64,000 bases of DNA from Castor canadensis (GCF_047511655.1 NC_133397.1:14347501-14411500), one strand, 5' to 3'. Positions 45,961 through 58,650 are shown, counted from the first letter of the stretch. Made by a program: numbers and translations. The notes: generated by a model from the sequence alone, not told the origin.

Positions 45961-47415
45961 ACTGGTTGAAGTCCTTGAGCTCTGTTTGAATGGAATTCAT
46001 GAATATATAAGGAGCAGCTTCCTCAGTGTTGATATCATTGAGCTCCTGAATGCCAAAAGTTTAGAGACCAGGCTTTTGGACCTTGAGACTCATAACTCTA
46101 AGGACCATAGCTGCCAGTTTTCAAAGCCAGAGAATAATAACTCTAAGTGCTCCGGACAGAACTTATTGCTCTAATCTTTGAGTGCCAGTGACCCTGAAAC
46201 CAGCATCTAATGTTTCAGCACCTGAGCTTTGGGTGTCAGGATTCTTGGATCTTAGCAGCAGCTAGTGTTTCAGCTCCCCAGCTTTGGCTATTGGCACCCT
46301 TGACTTTTGGCAGCTCTCTAGAACTCTTCCAGTGACAGGGGGTTCACAGTCTTGGCTCTTCATGGTCTCTTGCCTTCTCAGGGCTTCATCTCAGTTCCTT
46401 ACAGTATCTGCTCCTGGTTACTTTCTGGAATTCTTCCACAGCCACTGCTGCTGGGAAAAGCTCAGGGTCTGTCTTTCCTTCATGTTGCAGTTCAGCCCAC
46501 TTTACCCATGATAATGACCACAAGTAGGCAATAAGAGATTATTCAGAGAAAGCCTGTATTAGAGCCTAATTTTGTAAAACTAGGAAGCCAAACATAGGAG
46601 AGAGGTCTCCAAGACTAACCTGCAAAGAATGCTAATCAACACATATATAGAGCCCAAAGAGAGGTGTGATAGGCTGGTATGCAGCTTTCAACAGCTTTCA
46701 ATTCCACAAAGGTCAAACCTTACATATGCACCAATCATAAACCTTGAATGAAAGTGCATCCATCACAAACCCTGGATGTTCAGTCTTTCTTCTATCAATA
46801 ACAAGTTTTTTGCTGTTTCATGAGGGATACACACCCCCACCCCAGGGTGGGCCCATCCTGAACAACTGTGAAGTCATCTACATTTCACTGAAGCTTGTCA
46901 AGGCCAAAGTGAATTCTCCCAGAGCTATAAGCTTCTGGAGTAGTCGTGACTGGAGTAAGGCCTTCTGAGGCAAAAATCATGGCTTCAGCAGCAGCAAAGG
47001 CAGCAGTGGTCTTCATAGCCAGAGTGGAGTTTCCTTAGAGCATCCATAAAGTAGCCAAAGTGGCCAGCCTGCCATGATGACAATCTGTCCGGTTGCCAAA
47101 AAAAAGGCAGCCAGGGCCTGGCAGCTGTCCCTAAAGGGTCTAAATGGTCCTTTCCCAACAACTTAGTTTGAGGAAAAAAATTTAAAGGGTGCTTAAGATG
47201 AAGACTTAGAATAATATTAACATTATTAACAGCACCCAACAGTGCTTAATCCCCAGTCAAATAACTGTACAGAAGGTCAGGTCCCTCTTATCTGTCTCAA
47301 CCCTCCATCTTCCCTTTAGAATGCCACATCTTCAGGATGAAGTCTATTGCTGTAAACAACAAAGCCAAAAGGAAGCAACTGGAGTCCAATGTCCAGCCCA
47401 TCCTACTGGTAACAA
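45961..47415. other. No recognised gene; possible old LTR-like material
   Basis: The 46000-47240 part has the even base mix of transcribed repeats, including internal similarity between 46200-46260 and 46260-46310 (CAGC..AGTGTTTCAGC.CC words). I cannot assign a family. An ATGGCTTCAGCAGCAGC start at 46979 leads to a stop after 18 codons. Confidence 0.3.
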
Positions 47416-47419
47416 TAAG

Positions 47420-47580
47420 AAGAAGAAGAATAGCTCCATTTGCAGATGGTCTGCTGGGTGCCAAGCATTGTGCTTTGAACCTAATCTGGTCCATGCTCAG
47501 CAGCCTACTTTAACTCTCTTGCCACTAGAGTGTCAGTGATACCAAGGTCATTCAGCTGGTCAAAGGCAGAATCTACCAAA
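47420..47580 (+). mobile_element. MIR SINE
   Basis: 'GGGTGCCAAGCATTGTGCTT', 'TGCTCAGCAGCCTACTTTAA' and 'AGGTCATTCAGCTGGTCAAA' match MIR in order. Confidence 0.6.
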
Positions 47581-48167
47581 TTCTACCTTTGCTAAGGTCC
47601 CTCTTGTCTTTCCAAGTATCCAGGGTAGAGGCAGAAATGAGAACCCTCAAATAAGTAAATTCTGTGGCTTGAAACAGCAATCCCAATAGACTCTGGCAAA
47701 GAGACAGCTTCCACACTGAGTGTACTCCAAGAGGAGCATGGGCCCCCAAATAGCTTGTTGCAGGAGCTCACTGAGAGCTAAGGTGCTGACCAGAGAGAAG
47801 GTGCTACTGCAGGGGAATTATCTTTATTAAAAAATTTTAAATTAAAAATTTACCACACTGATCACTGCAGAGAAAAGACATTTGAATTGGAGATCACAGA
47901 ACAGCTTATGAAGCAAAGAGAAACTCAGCTTGCTAGAGAAGATTCTATAATGGGATGCCATGTACATTTGGGCTGGCATGTAGGGAAAAGTGAACAGAGC
48001 AAGGACAACCTGTGGCCCTACTACTATCTTTATAATTGAACAGTAAGATTTTCAGTGAATGCATGTCCTACAAAACAGCCAACCTTGATGCAGAATGCAG
48101 CAGAATTTCCCCTTCAGGAAAAAGAAAAGAAACAAAACCAAACCAAAGAAAACAAAAACCTAACTAC
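47581..48167. other. No recognised feature
   Basis: Unassigned DNA ending in A-rich text (48118-48165). Confidence 0.4.
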
Positions 48168-48253
48168 TAGTAGAGTGGCTCAAGCAATAGGAGCGCCTGC
48201 CTAGAAAGCATGAGGTCCTGAGTTCAAACCGCAGTTCCAAAAAAAAAAAAAAA
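48168..48253 (+). mobile_element. ID-like (tRNA-derived) SINE unit
   Basis: 'GTAGAGTGGCTCAAGCAATA' (A-box-like), 'GGAGCGCCTGCCTAGAAAGC', 'GAGGTCCTGAGTTCAAACCG' (B-box-like) and an A tail of about 15. It is the ID half of the composite SINE without its B1, most likely a 5'-truncated dimer beginning in the linker; a free-standing ID monomer is the alternative. Confidence 0.85.
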
Positions 48254-48794
48254 TCTTAAGGAGTCTGCTGTTATTTTCACCTTAGGTCCAGTTCTCTGTT
48301 TGGAATTGCTTTCCCAGTGGCAAATCTAACATAGCACAAGCACTATTCTACAATTCTACAGAAAAAAAAAAAGTCTAATCAGGTTGTTTTTTACTGGTCC
48401 CATCTGTTAACAGGATTGCTCATCACCTCAAAGTTAGCTGAAATCGTTTGTTACCAACAAATTGCATAAGAACCTGGTAAATATTTTGTGAATAGAATGG
48501 TAAATACTTCCCTCTTCATTGACAAGAATACTTCATATTTACCCATCTTGCCACTTCTGTAACTAGCTTTGCCACTCCTTGTCAGGGAATGAGAGGACAT
48601 TCTCCAAGCCTGCATGCCTCACCATGAAGAACAGAGACATTTCCTGTGCTGGGAAGGACAGATATCTGTTATAATCCCTGGAGGGGACCCTGGCTCCCTG
48701 AAGTCAAAGAGTCTAAGAACTTAGAGACAGACATTTTTTCTTTCATGATAACAGTTTAGCAGGACAAAAGAAAATCCAAGAAAAAAAATCAGAC
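48254..48794. other. No recognised feature
   Basis: Unassigned DNA. Confidence 0.4.
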
Positions 48795-48955
48795 AGACCT
48801 GACTTTGAATTCTGCCACACTGTACAGTCTTGTGGAAATTAACCAAGCTCTGTGGCCTCAGTTCTCTACGAGGATTCTTGTCCTCTATAAATAAGACCCT
48901 GCTAGTAAATAAAGGATACAGTTAGCAACAGTACAGATGATGCTAAGAGTAATTT
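48795..48955 (-). mobile_element. MIR SINE, reversed
   Basis: 'TTTGAATTCTGCCACACTGT', 'TGGAAATTAACCAAGCTCTG' and 'TGGCCTCAGTTCTCTACGAG' follow reversed MIR. Confidence 0.6.
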
Positions 48956-49334
48956 TTGTTGAGTAGTCATTCAACACATTTTAGTTTCCTTCTTCCAACC
49001 TTACCTTCGCCTCTCAATCTCACAATTTTCAGGGATGTCACAAAGAGTAGGAGTCAAACCTATTCTGTGAGACAAGTGAGTGCAGAACTGAAATCAAAGA
49101 GTAAAATCTACAGAGAAATTAATTTCAACACAAAATCTGAAAAATCTTTTACAATAGCACCAACCCAAAGATAAAACAGAAAGCTCCAAGACACAGTAGG
49201 CTATGTGGCATCTGAGGATAACAGAGACTGGGTGGCCATTTATAAGAGATGTCTCAATTATATCCAATTCTATGCTTCTATGAAAAAACATGACAGATCT
49301 TTACTCATTTTTCTAACATTTCTTGGATGCCTGT

Positions 49335-49565
49335 TCTGACTATCTGTCTGTGTGACCTCAGGCAAGAGCCTTATCCTCTCTAAGCCTGAGTATCTAAACA
49401 TAGATACCACATAGCACTCATATCTAAAGAAAGAAAGTTAAGAGTACTTCCCAGAGGTTGGTTACTATTATCAATTAAGATGATATATGTAAAGCTGTTT
49501 GTAGGGTCCCCAGCACATAGACTTCTAGAAATGCTAGCATTATTATTGTGCATTATAATATTTCG
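49335..49565 (-). mobile_element. MIR SINE, reversed
   Basis: 'TGTGACCTCAGGCAAGAGCC', 'TTATCCTCTCTAAGCCTGAG', 'GATATATGTAAAGCTGTTTG', 'CCCAGCACATAGACTTCTAG' and 'ATGCTAGCATTATTATTGTG' give a nearly complete reversed MIR. Confidence 0.75.
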
Positions 49566-49778
49566 TTATTGTTATCATAATGATTAAGATAATCTTCTAG
49601 GCCCTGTTATCAGGATTTGCATAAATACAGTTGAACATGTCACAGTCTTATCCTCAAAAAGTTCACATCCCTCTTATGTGGTAGAATGTGCTGGTGATTT
49701 GATGTTAAATAATATTGATATTAAGCCTGGCTTTTCCCTATACTGGATGTATAATACTGGATAAGCCACTTACATTTT

Positions 49779-49977
49779 CTGGGCACCAGTAACTCACACC
49801 TGTAATCCTAGCTACTCAGGGGGCCGAGTTCAGGAGGACTATGGTTTGAAGTCAGCCTGGGAAAATAGGTTTGCTACACCCTATCTCAAAAAAAAAAATC
49901 ATAAAAAAGGGCTGGTGGAGTGGCACAAGGTGTAAGCCCTGAGTTCAAACCCCAGTACTGCAAAAAAAAGAAAAAAA
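49779..49977 (+). mobile_element. Composite SINE, B1-ID dimer
   Basis: B1 (CTGGGCACCAGTAACTCACA to 'ACACCCTATCTCAAAAAAAA') then an A-rich linker and a shortened ID-like unit (GGGCTGGTGGAGTGGCACAA, then GTGTAAGCCCTGAGTTCAAA and CCCCAGTACTGC) with an A tail. The ID unit lacks the middle segment 'gcctgcctagcaag', an internal deletion of about 20-25 nt. No clear flanking duplication. Confidence 0.85.
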
Positions 49978-51652
49978 ATCCCAGGAATTATACCTCATAG
50001 AGATGTTTATATGTGCACCATTGTTATTAAATATATAAAGTAAGATATGGTATTGTTTTTTAACTACAAAATATTCTGCAAGGAGAAGCAATCATCAGAT
50101 CAATAGGCTGTTTGTCCTGAACTGTTTTCCTTGAAGAATGTTTTTTCTCTTTCCTTCAGATTTTGCTAAGGCTCACAACATACATGGCCTCTGGAAATAT
50201 GGCTTAACTACTCTCCATCTTTCTCTAGTGGAAATACACAAATTCAAGATCTTTTTCATGCTCATGCAGGATCATTCTTTACTAGTTGTTCTGTTACTAA
50301 TACTATTCTTTGGACCACAGAGAGCACAGCTAATCAGATGTCAGTGTTTCTCAGGTCTATATTAAGAAAACCTTCTACCAGTTGGAGCTGTCCAACAGCA
50401 GAAAAGTAGTGAGTTTCTCATCACTGAGGTTCTTTTAGTACTCATGTGTTTAGAACTGGCTACATAATTTGTGAGGCTCAGTGACAAATGAAAACATAGG
50501 AATTTTTTTAAATCATTAAGAATTTCAGAACAAGCATAGTAGAACATTAAACCATCTGTAAGTGCTTCTGGATACAAGACCCTGTGTGATAACTCCTAAA
50601 GCCTGGTCTGCATGAGTTTCCTACATTAGGCAGAAAACCCAGCTGACCTTTGAAACATCTTCAAGTTTTAAGATTCCAAGACAAGACACAGGATCATGCC
50701 ATAAATTCTGCATTAACCAGGCATAGGGTTGAAGAATTGTTGGGAATGACATTTTGGAAGATGTGCCACAACAATGTGCCTCTTTAGTGTGCTTTGGGAG
50801 ACATGCTGCCATTAATTCATGAGGGGATGAATGTGTGGGTGGAAAAATCTCCAATCAGAACTCTGAATTGCAATGAACAGCTGTGTGACTGGAATCTTCT
50901 CCCTAAGAGCCCTATTTGTGCATTGGCCCTGGAAAAGCAGCAGAGGGAGAGCAGGGTCCAATGGGGTCTGTATACCATATGCCAAAGACAAAGATGAGCT
51001 CATGTTTTTGGCTATAAGGGATCTCTCTGACTGGGCCAGGAAGTAAGTCCACACAATTGCTATCCCAGCAATGCATGTTTCTCTATTCTCATCCCATCAA
51101 CTCATAGTTTTCCTTCAGATGTCCTCGCCTTCACACTTGTGAATATTGCCTTAAAATTTGTGCCACTTTGAAGCACATATTTAAAACTCTTTTGCTGGGT
51201 TCTTTGAGGTTCCTGCAGTAGGGAATAAGCTGAGAGAGGTCTAAAGTTTCTATCTGTTAATTGCTCCCTGGTATAGAACAATCCTTGGAAGCCTCAGTCA
51301 ATGCCTTACATCTTGAAGAGACCAATCCCCTTTCTCTAGCCCATGTGAATTCCCCCAACTCCACACAGTCTTTCATCTGATGACAGATGTACCACTGACC
51401 CTCCTATTTTTTGGACTGAAGCATCCTTGAGAGAAGGCCTCACAAATCACATTTGTCTCCTCTTTTTTGTCTTCTACATAGAGGTCTGGCTGATAAATGC
51501 TATAATACAGCACCTCTGACTCTTTCCACAGGTGTGAGATTTTTTCTCTATTACCCTAAGACTCATATCTCTGGGGTTTAAGAGAGGGCAAGAGGAGATC
51601 CAAGGTCAAGGGGGACTTGAGCTGTTACCCTACAGCTCCAGTGAAGATGCTT

Positions 51653-51655
<3 letters not shown>
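49978..51655. other. No recognised gene
   Basis: Unassigned DNA; chance frames on both strands (50621-51054) with no family resemblance. Confidence 0.4.

Positions 51656-51696
<41 letters not shown>
51656..51696. repeat. (TG)n microsatellite
   Basis: A perfect TG run of about 20 units, likely length-polymorphic and able to form Z-DNA. Confidence 0.95.
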
Positions 51697-51699
<3 letters not shown>

Positions 51700-54600
51700 G
51701 ACTAGGGGTGCCAGGAAATCTTTATTATAGACATAAGATAATTCTCCAGATAACTTCATGTACAAAAAGGCATAAATTCCCTTGCTCAAAGAGTAAGACA
51801 CTAGTCCAGCCCCATTCAGGAGCCACTAGTGTCTGTCTTCTCACATGGCTTAGGGGACATGTGCATATGAGGACAGGGTGAAGATTTAGATATGTACCCT
51901 CTGCTTAACCCTGCAGGACAATGGGCCACTGGTCCCTACTTCAGCATAGTTTGCTCATTGTCTTCATCTTCTCAGGACAGAAACAATTTATCTGATACTT
52001 GACAGATGATCAAGGCAGAACTGCATCTCTTAGTATTCAGTAAATGGCCTCAATGTCCCAAGGCCTCATGCCTCGTTAACTATTCAACAAGAGTTTGAAA
52101 CACCACATCAAAGCCTTTCCTTCCCATTGTCCTTCTTGCCAGTTTTAAATCTTATCCATTAGTGTTTTTCGTAGTGTTCTCTGTGGCCTTGAGGTTTTGT
52201 CCTCCAGGACTTGGAGAGGACTGGACTATATCCAGTAAATGTAAGTTAGTTTCTGTGACCTCTGCCAGTTCATTTCAGCTTCACTACACAGTCTGCAGCA
52301 AACAAACCTGTTAGAATGAACTCACCCTCACTGGCCCCTTCTAAAGAATATAGTTTGCATGAGCTCAGGTGGGAGGAAGGGCTCATTCTTCAAAACACAT
52401 CTCCTCTTTCTGAGACTTCCACATGCCTTCAGTGTTTGGTCAAGGTCTTTCCAATGCATCATGCTGAACTGCATTGTGTTCCCACAAATCATCTCTCCTA
52501 GGAAGATTTTCAAATGTCTTTCTTTGAGAACCTAGCTGTTCCCTCTGTGCCTCGCCCAGTCCATGGAAACCAGCAGCTTTTATCTGAAGGTGAGAGGCAG
52601 GGCAGCTAAGACACTACATTGTTCCAGGAGGTTTAGAAGCAGCATTCAATCTCTGCCCAAAAGTAGATTGGTCTCCGGTTGCCAATCTGCTCCATTTTCA
52701 GGGCATACATTGAACTCTTCAGGATCACTAATTAACATGCTGTGGAAATTATGATTTTCCCTGTAAGCTTTTGGGTCAGTCTACTTTCAATGAAGCCAAC
52801 AGGGCCCAAATGCTGACTCTCTAGGAAAAATGCTTCTTGATGAGTGGGGGGAGAGAAATGTTCTTTCCCTGGTACTCAGACTCCTAGGTGTGAGTCAGAG
52901 TTCTGATATTAGTGTGCTCACAGAGTGTCTACTCTGTTGGCACCTTTTTCTTTGACTCTAAAGACTGGATATGTTATTTCCATGGTTCCCTTCCGCCCCA
53001 AACAGAGCTAGCCAAAGAGTCAAAAAGTTGTCTTTTTGTAGATTCTCAAAGTTGCTGTTTGCTCAGAACCAGGAAGATTGAGAAAAAAAGAGGTAACGGT
53101 ATGATGGAAGCAAAAGACCAAGGGATTCAAAAACTAAATGCTGGAATTTGTAAAACATCATCTCCCAAAATGTTCTCCAGGAAACAACACTTCCCTAGAA
53201 GATAAACAGATACTGCTATATTAAAATTTTAAAAAAGATATCCTGTGGTCAAATAAATTTGGAAAATATTCTGCCAAACGAATGGCTTCCTTTACTGCAG
53301 GTCTTCTCAGAGCATTTATGCCAATATGAGTTGTAGATCTCCCATGGTGCATATGGTATGTTTAACATTCCAAATTTACATTTTGTAGAAATTACAACCA
53401 TCAACAGAGTTGGTAGCAAATGGACCAAGGTATACTTGGTAATAGCACTTGAAGGCTTTTAGACTGGCATCATAAATGAATTAGAGATTATGATTCTGCA
53501 GCAAATGTTTGAATATTAGAAGCCAATTCCATCATTTAGGATTTGTTAAGAGCTTCATACAGACTTAGGCCTGCGGTAGGAAGAAAATGGTATATGTTTA
53601 GAAGTAAGTGAGGGAGTTTTTGTGTGATATGTGAGGGTATAGATGTATGTGATGTGTGAGAGGACATGTGCATATGTTGAGCAGGGATAATGAATGGAGG
53701 AACTGAGGGAAAAGACCATGAATCTCAAGACTCGTAATCTAGTTAACTGATCCTTTCAAACCAAGTTGTGTGACAGAGACAATGTGAAACCGTGGATCAA
53801 CAGGAGGGGGCATAGTCAAGAGAAGCTTTATGGAGAGTCAGGACTCAGACAGTCTATTAGAAATTCAATTAGTGTAGTCCAGATGATAACCTGACACAAC
53901 CAAACATGTAAGATTTATCTCCATTTTCAAGTTGAGAGCTGACAAATAATTTTTTAGCACCAGTAGTGAATTATTGGAAGCACTGCCATAAAGTGTAGAT
54001 TACTTTTCTCTGGCTCAAGCCAATTGCTGTGTATGGGCATTTCTTATATTCTATTTAGTATATAATTCTTGCTGTTCTCCTACTCCACACTACCAATTCC
54101 ATTACCTGTCCTCTCCTTCAAGGCAGTTTCTTCCAGTAGAGCTGGTAACAGAGCTGTGGACAGGGTCCACACTACTTCCTCAGGATTGTTTAGGGAAACA
54201 AAACAGAAAACTCAAGACCCAATAACCATCAGATTTCAATTCCCTGAAAAAGAATTTCAGGAAATGGTTTTGCACATATTATTGTCTTCCTTGTGCTCAG
54301 AGTGTCAAAGATGAGAAAGATCTATCCTAGACTTCCAGAATTTGCAGCCCTGTGAAGACAGTGTTTGCATAAGCAGAGACCTTCACTGGGGTCAAAAGGA
54401 GATACACAGGAGGTCTGGAAATGCCTTTTGGAATAGCTTCTGACTACAATCAACTTTCTGAAACTGGCAGGAATCAGCCAGTCTAAAGTGCCAGATGTCA
54501 CCTTCCTTTTTGGAGAGTCTCTCCAGACTGGGCCTCTCTTGCCCACCATTTCTGGAGATCCTGTGCCAGCTCTGCAGAAACTGATGGCTGCCCTTTTCTT

Positions 54601-55539
54601 TCCACTAAACCTGTCAATAGGGATTCTGTACTTTATGGAAAAATAATATACACATGAGACACCTGAGTGGGATGATAAATCAAGGGAGCTGATATTTTTG
54701 TGTGTGTACTTTGAACATAAGGCCCAAACGAAAATACCTCAGACATTGATGGGAAGTTTAATACTTCATTTTTATCTTTCCTTCAAAACACACTTCACAC
54801 TTCACTGAGCTAGTTCATAGGTCTGGCTGAAAATCTTCCATTTTATATGGCTTTGCTGGGTGCTCTTGTTTACCCCAAGTGCTTCTACCTCTCAATAGGA
54901 AACTTCATTTTTCATCCATTTTTTAGAGGACTCTCATTGCTGCTGGTTCCAACCTGGCTGAGTCCAAACATAAAGAATTAAATAAGACAACCCAGGTCTC
55001 TCCATCACACATACACATACACCTCTCCCCTTCCTTTCCTCTTATTCTCACTACTCTGTTTCTCTGTGCCTGTCTCTTGCTCTCTTTGTCTTTCTTTCCT
55101 TCTCTTTCTCCTTTTTGAAACTATGTATTTCCTACCACCAACTACCTTTTCTCTTTCTCTTATATCACAATTCAAAGCATATTAAAATGTAATAAGAAAG
55201 AATTCTCCTTATATCAGCCTCTGAATCACTTCCAATCTTCTTACTGAGCCTCCCACAACACACAAACATATGCACTGTACACACAAACATACACGTTTGC
55301 ATGCACGTGACTCTATGCTCTCCCCCTCTTTTTCCTCCCAAATACTTCTGTTCTTTTAAGTCCATCTCATGCTCTATCTCCTGCTGACAAGCCTCTCCCG
55401 GCTCCCAGCTGCAGAGAATCACTCTCTCCTTGGAGCTCCGCCAGAATTTATTACTATACCATTTATGATTAGCATAAAACATTGTCTACAATTGTTCTAG
55501 CATAATACTTTTATTCATGCAAACAGTAGATTCTTCCTC
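51697..55539. other. No recognised gene
   Basis: Long unassigned stretch. Positions 55015-55170 are CT-rich low-complexity DNA. Short frames such as 52912-53205 (+, 97 codons) and 55165-55482 (-, 105 codons) have no recognisable domain and look like chance. Confidence 0.35.
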
Positions 55540-55554
55540 AGAGCTATCTAAAAC

Positions 55555-55620
55555 AGTCTCTATATTGCAAATCATGACCCCCCTGCTTAAAACCTTGACT
55601 GGCTCCCTGTAGCGTAGGGC
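55555..55620 (+). mobile_element. L2 fragment, left part
   Basis: 'CATGACCCCCCTGCTTAAAA', 'CCTTGACTGGCTCCCTGTAG' matches L2. It seems to be continued at about 55910. Confidence 0.55.
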
Positions 55621-55905
55621 AGTGTTTCTCAAGTTCTTCAAACCAAATTGCATGCATAATCTTCATTGATTCTGGGGCATAGTCCAACTAGACCCTCTCA
55701 GAAATTTTCCTTAATATCTCATGGCTTCATTTTCAAAAATATAAGCAAATTTTATATTATAATTTATAATAAAGATCTAATCCATAAGGATGAACCCAAA
55801 TGCACAAGATATATAAAGGTAAGACCTAATCCTTTCACAGAAGGGCAGGAATGAGAGGAAGAAGCCCAGGCTGTGGACCCCGTTCTGGAGGTTATAAATG
55901 TCTAG
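55621..55905. other. Unclassified insert between two L2 parts
   Basis: Starts 'AGTGTTTCTCAAGTTCTTCA' like some hAT/MER ends but the rest is not matched. It may be an old DNA-transposon insert. Confidence 0.3.
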
Positions 55906-56260
55906 ATCAGTTAAATCATAGCCACCTATGGCTTCCTCTCACTCTCACAACAAAGACCAGACTTTCTAGCATGACATCCAGTGCCTTCAGTGACTTGACT
56001 GAATCATCAAGGCAACAGTTTTCCAGAATCATCTCTCATGCTGCCAATCTCTGTGCTCATACACACTCCACTAAAGCCCTAAGGAATGATACACAATGTT
56101 TTATGTATGTCACAGCACTCAGGGCTCACACGTCTTCAGTGTTTTCTCTCACCCTGTGTCCACCCCCACTCCATGTTTGCTTCCATATATACGCTTTAGC
56201 CTCAAGCACCTGGCAAGCACTTCCTCCAGCAGGGTCTTGTGTGCACCAAGCATTATTCTG
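55906..56260 (+). mobile_element. L2 fragment, right part
   Basis: 'GGCTTCCTCTCACTCTCACA', 'ACAAAGACCAGACTTTCTAG', 'CATGACATCCAGTGCCTTCA', 'ATGTTTGCTTCCATATATAC' follow the L2 order after the 55555 piece. A 136-codon open frame at 55851-56261 runs through it and is not supported as a gene. Confidence 0.5.
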
Positions 56261-57129
56261 AGTGCTTTCCCACCTTCTATTACATTGCCTCTTCTATTAT
56301 TTCACTCATTCAATGGAAAAGAAAAAGAATTCTAAAACTTCTCACCCAGTAAGGAGCAGATAGAACACAAAGCTCACTTGTTACAGTAAAATGATTTACA
56401 GGTTTTATTAGAAAATTTAGTGTGCAAAAATATGCACAAATGAAAAAGTCAAATTTTCACAGGATGGGAAATTTTTCCCAGAGAATGAAGAGTGGGACAA
56501 CATTTGAGGTTTTAAAAAAAATATTTGACTGGGGGGAGGGGAATGCAGAAGTTTTAGTGTGTGGCTATTCCTGTAAGCTTTATAATCCTGGTGCTAATCC
56601 TAATATCTATTCCAGAAACAAGCAGACCTCTCTCCTGGGTGCCTCATAAGGCCTAGAAATTAACTTCTATTCTCTCCTTTCTTCTTTGCTCTTCTCGAAT
56701 TAGGAGGCATGAAGAATACACTTCCAGACAATTGGGAGCTTTCAGGTGAGTTAAATAGCTGAGTCATCCATATGAACTTTAAAAGTAAGGCAAGAGTTTC
56801 CCAAGAGCTACATAAAATACTCCATGAGTCACAGTTTCTGAGGGAAGAAAGGTTACTGAGTCCTAAAGTGGTTAGAGAACTCTTCCAAAAGGAAGGCAGA
56901 ATCCTTCAGAGATAGGAGCTGCAATCAAAGAATTGTTCAAGGCCATTTTGGGAGCTCGTGTATGCTGACACTGAAAGAACTCACAACTTGATTTCACTAA
57001 GTTCACATTAAATGCCATGACTTGTAGGGAATAGTCCTTTCATATTGCTGATCTCAGGAGATGGGGTTTCCATGAGGAGTCAGCACCCTAATCTACACCC
57101 TGCATACTCCCTAAAGGAGGAAAGAACCA
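56261..57129. other. No recognised feature
   Basis: Unassigned DNA. Confidence 0.4.
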
Positions 57130-57149
57130 GCATTTCTTCAGAATCAACC

Positions 57150-57340
57150 AAGTCTAATTACACACTCAGAATGTATAAGCATGTTAACAGTGAGTTAAGC
57201 ATGTGAAATGGACTGTATTATACTCGTTTTCTAATTGAAGAACCTACCTCTGGAAGGGCATAGATAAGCAACTTCCCAAGGTCACATAGCAGGTGAGAGG
57301 CGACCCTGAACTTCAAACCCATGTGTTCTTATTTCAAAGC
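57150..57340 (+). mobile_element. MIR SINE
   Basis: 'ATAAGCAACTTCCCAAGGTC', 'ACATAGCAGGTGAGAGGCGA', 'CCCTGAACTTCAAACCCATG' is an unmistakable MIR core and 3' half. Confidence 0.75.
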
Positions 57341-58600
57341 AAATTTTCCATCTACAACACAAGGAACTGCATTGAAATAGTACCTGTGCCTTATTATATT
57401 GAACTAAAACTTCATCAAGCTTATAATCATAGGCTAACTACTGTCCAAATGTAGTTTGGATTACAGTCACATACCTAAAACTCTGTAAGGCTCGGAAACA
57501 TTTCCACTGACCTGCTTAGGCCTCAAGCTCCCCACAGTTACATCATTGCTAGACACTGCAAAGAGCAAATAAAGATATATCATATGGTGTTCTCATGGTC
57601 CTTCTAGACTTCTTCTTGTCCAAAGCTTTTCCTGGATTATTATCCAGTTCTCTGAAGAAGAACAGCAACAAAAGAACAGCATAATTACCTGCTGAAATAG
57701 TATGACTCTAAAGTTGAGTATAATTAAATGTTAGCCAAGTGCAATAGTTTATCTTTCATTTTATAGTCCCCACATTGCTAATTATTTTCTTTTAGGTTCT
57801 AAAGCCAGCTAATTAAAGAAATAAAAGCAATGCAATATTACATAAATCAATTTTCTGTATAACATTTAGTCCATGGGTTTTTTTCCCTATAAGTCATATT
57901 GCTTATCCCATGCATTAAGAAATCAGTTTGAATTACACAAATCCGTAACACATGTATATATTTCTTTGAATGCCTGCCTTGAACCCAGAGTGCTCTTGGA
58001 AATGTATAGTGCTTCTTAATTAGCACTTAGACACAGGTTCTATAAAATTGTGAGTTATTACATGGAAGGTTTATTCTGTGGCCCCTCTTGACCAGACTGC
58101 TAAGGATCTTAATTGTTGGTTCTAATGGCCTTTTCATGGGTGATGAGCCCAATGCAAGTTATGTGGAGAGTCCTCATCAGGATAAGATGGGCTCCCATGA
58201 GGGGAGGGGATCAAACCAGTTTTCAGATTCAGACCAGGTGGCTGGAGTGAGTTGGGAAATATGACAGGCTACAGGCAGAAGCAATCACTCTGAAGTGTCA
58301 CAGAGACATAAAGGGACTGGGAAGATTCCAATAGAGGGGTAACTATGAGAAGGGCTGGCAGCAGATGGTTGTATCCCAATGATGGGGCCTAATTTACATT
58401 ACTCTATGCCCATGGAAGGAATTAAGGTAGGTCAGCAACTGAAGTTGGACCAGAAGAACAGAAGTACCAATCAGAGCATCAAAACAGAGAGAGTGAGGTG
58501 AGATGGTGTGACAAATGGATAAGAGCCCTGTGTCCAGTATACAATTATAACTAAGAACAGCATAGGAGAACCATTTGATCTTGGATACTTATTCAGCAAA
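57341..58600. other. No recognised gene; part looks repeat-free
   Basis: The 57680-58080 part is AT-rich, rich in TAATTA/AATTAG words and free of transposon text; candidate conserved non-coding DNA. No gene. Confidence 0.35.
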
Positions 58601-58650
58601 ATCTATCTATCGATCTCTCTATCTATCTATCCATCTATCATTTATCTCTC
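58601..58650. repeat. (ATCT)n microsatellite, imperfect
   Basis: ATCT tetranucleotide units with several interruptions over about 50 bp. Confidence 0.9.

Noticed and set aside
46979..47035. ATGGCTTCAGCAGCAGCAAA start, looking like an Ala-rich N-terminus or processed pseudogene
   Set aside because: The frame stops after 18 codons, and neither strand beyond resembles a protein I recognise.
48168..48253. Possible genuine tRNA gene
   Set aside because: A and B box-like text is present, but there is no cloverleaf and an A tail follows; it matches the ID-like SINE unit.
55165..55482. 105-codon reverse frame
   Set aside because: Runs along CT-rich and CA-rich low-complexity DNA with no recognisable protein features.
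55851..56261. 136-codon open frame on the + strand, among the longest outside the L1
   Set aside because: It overlaps an L2 fossil, shows no domain, and its composition is that of read-through of C/T-rich repeat text.
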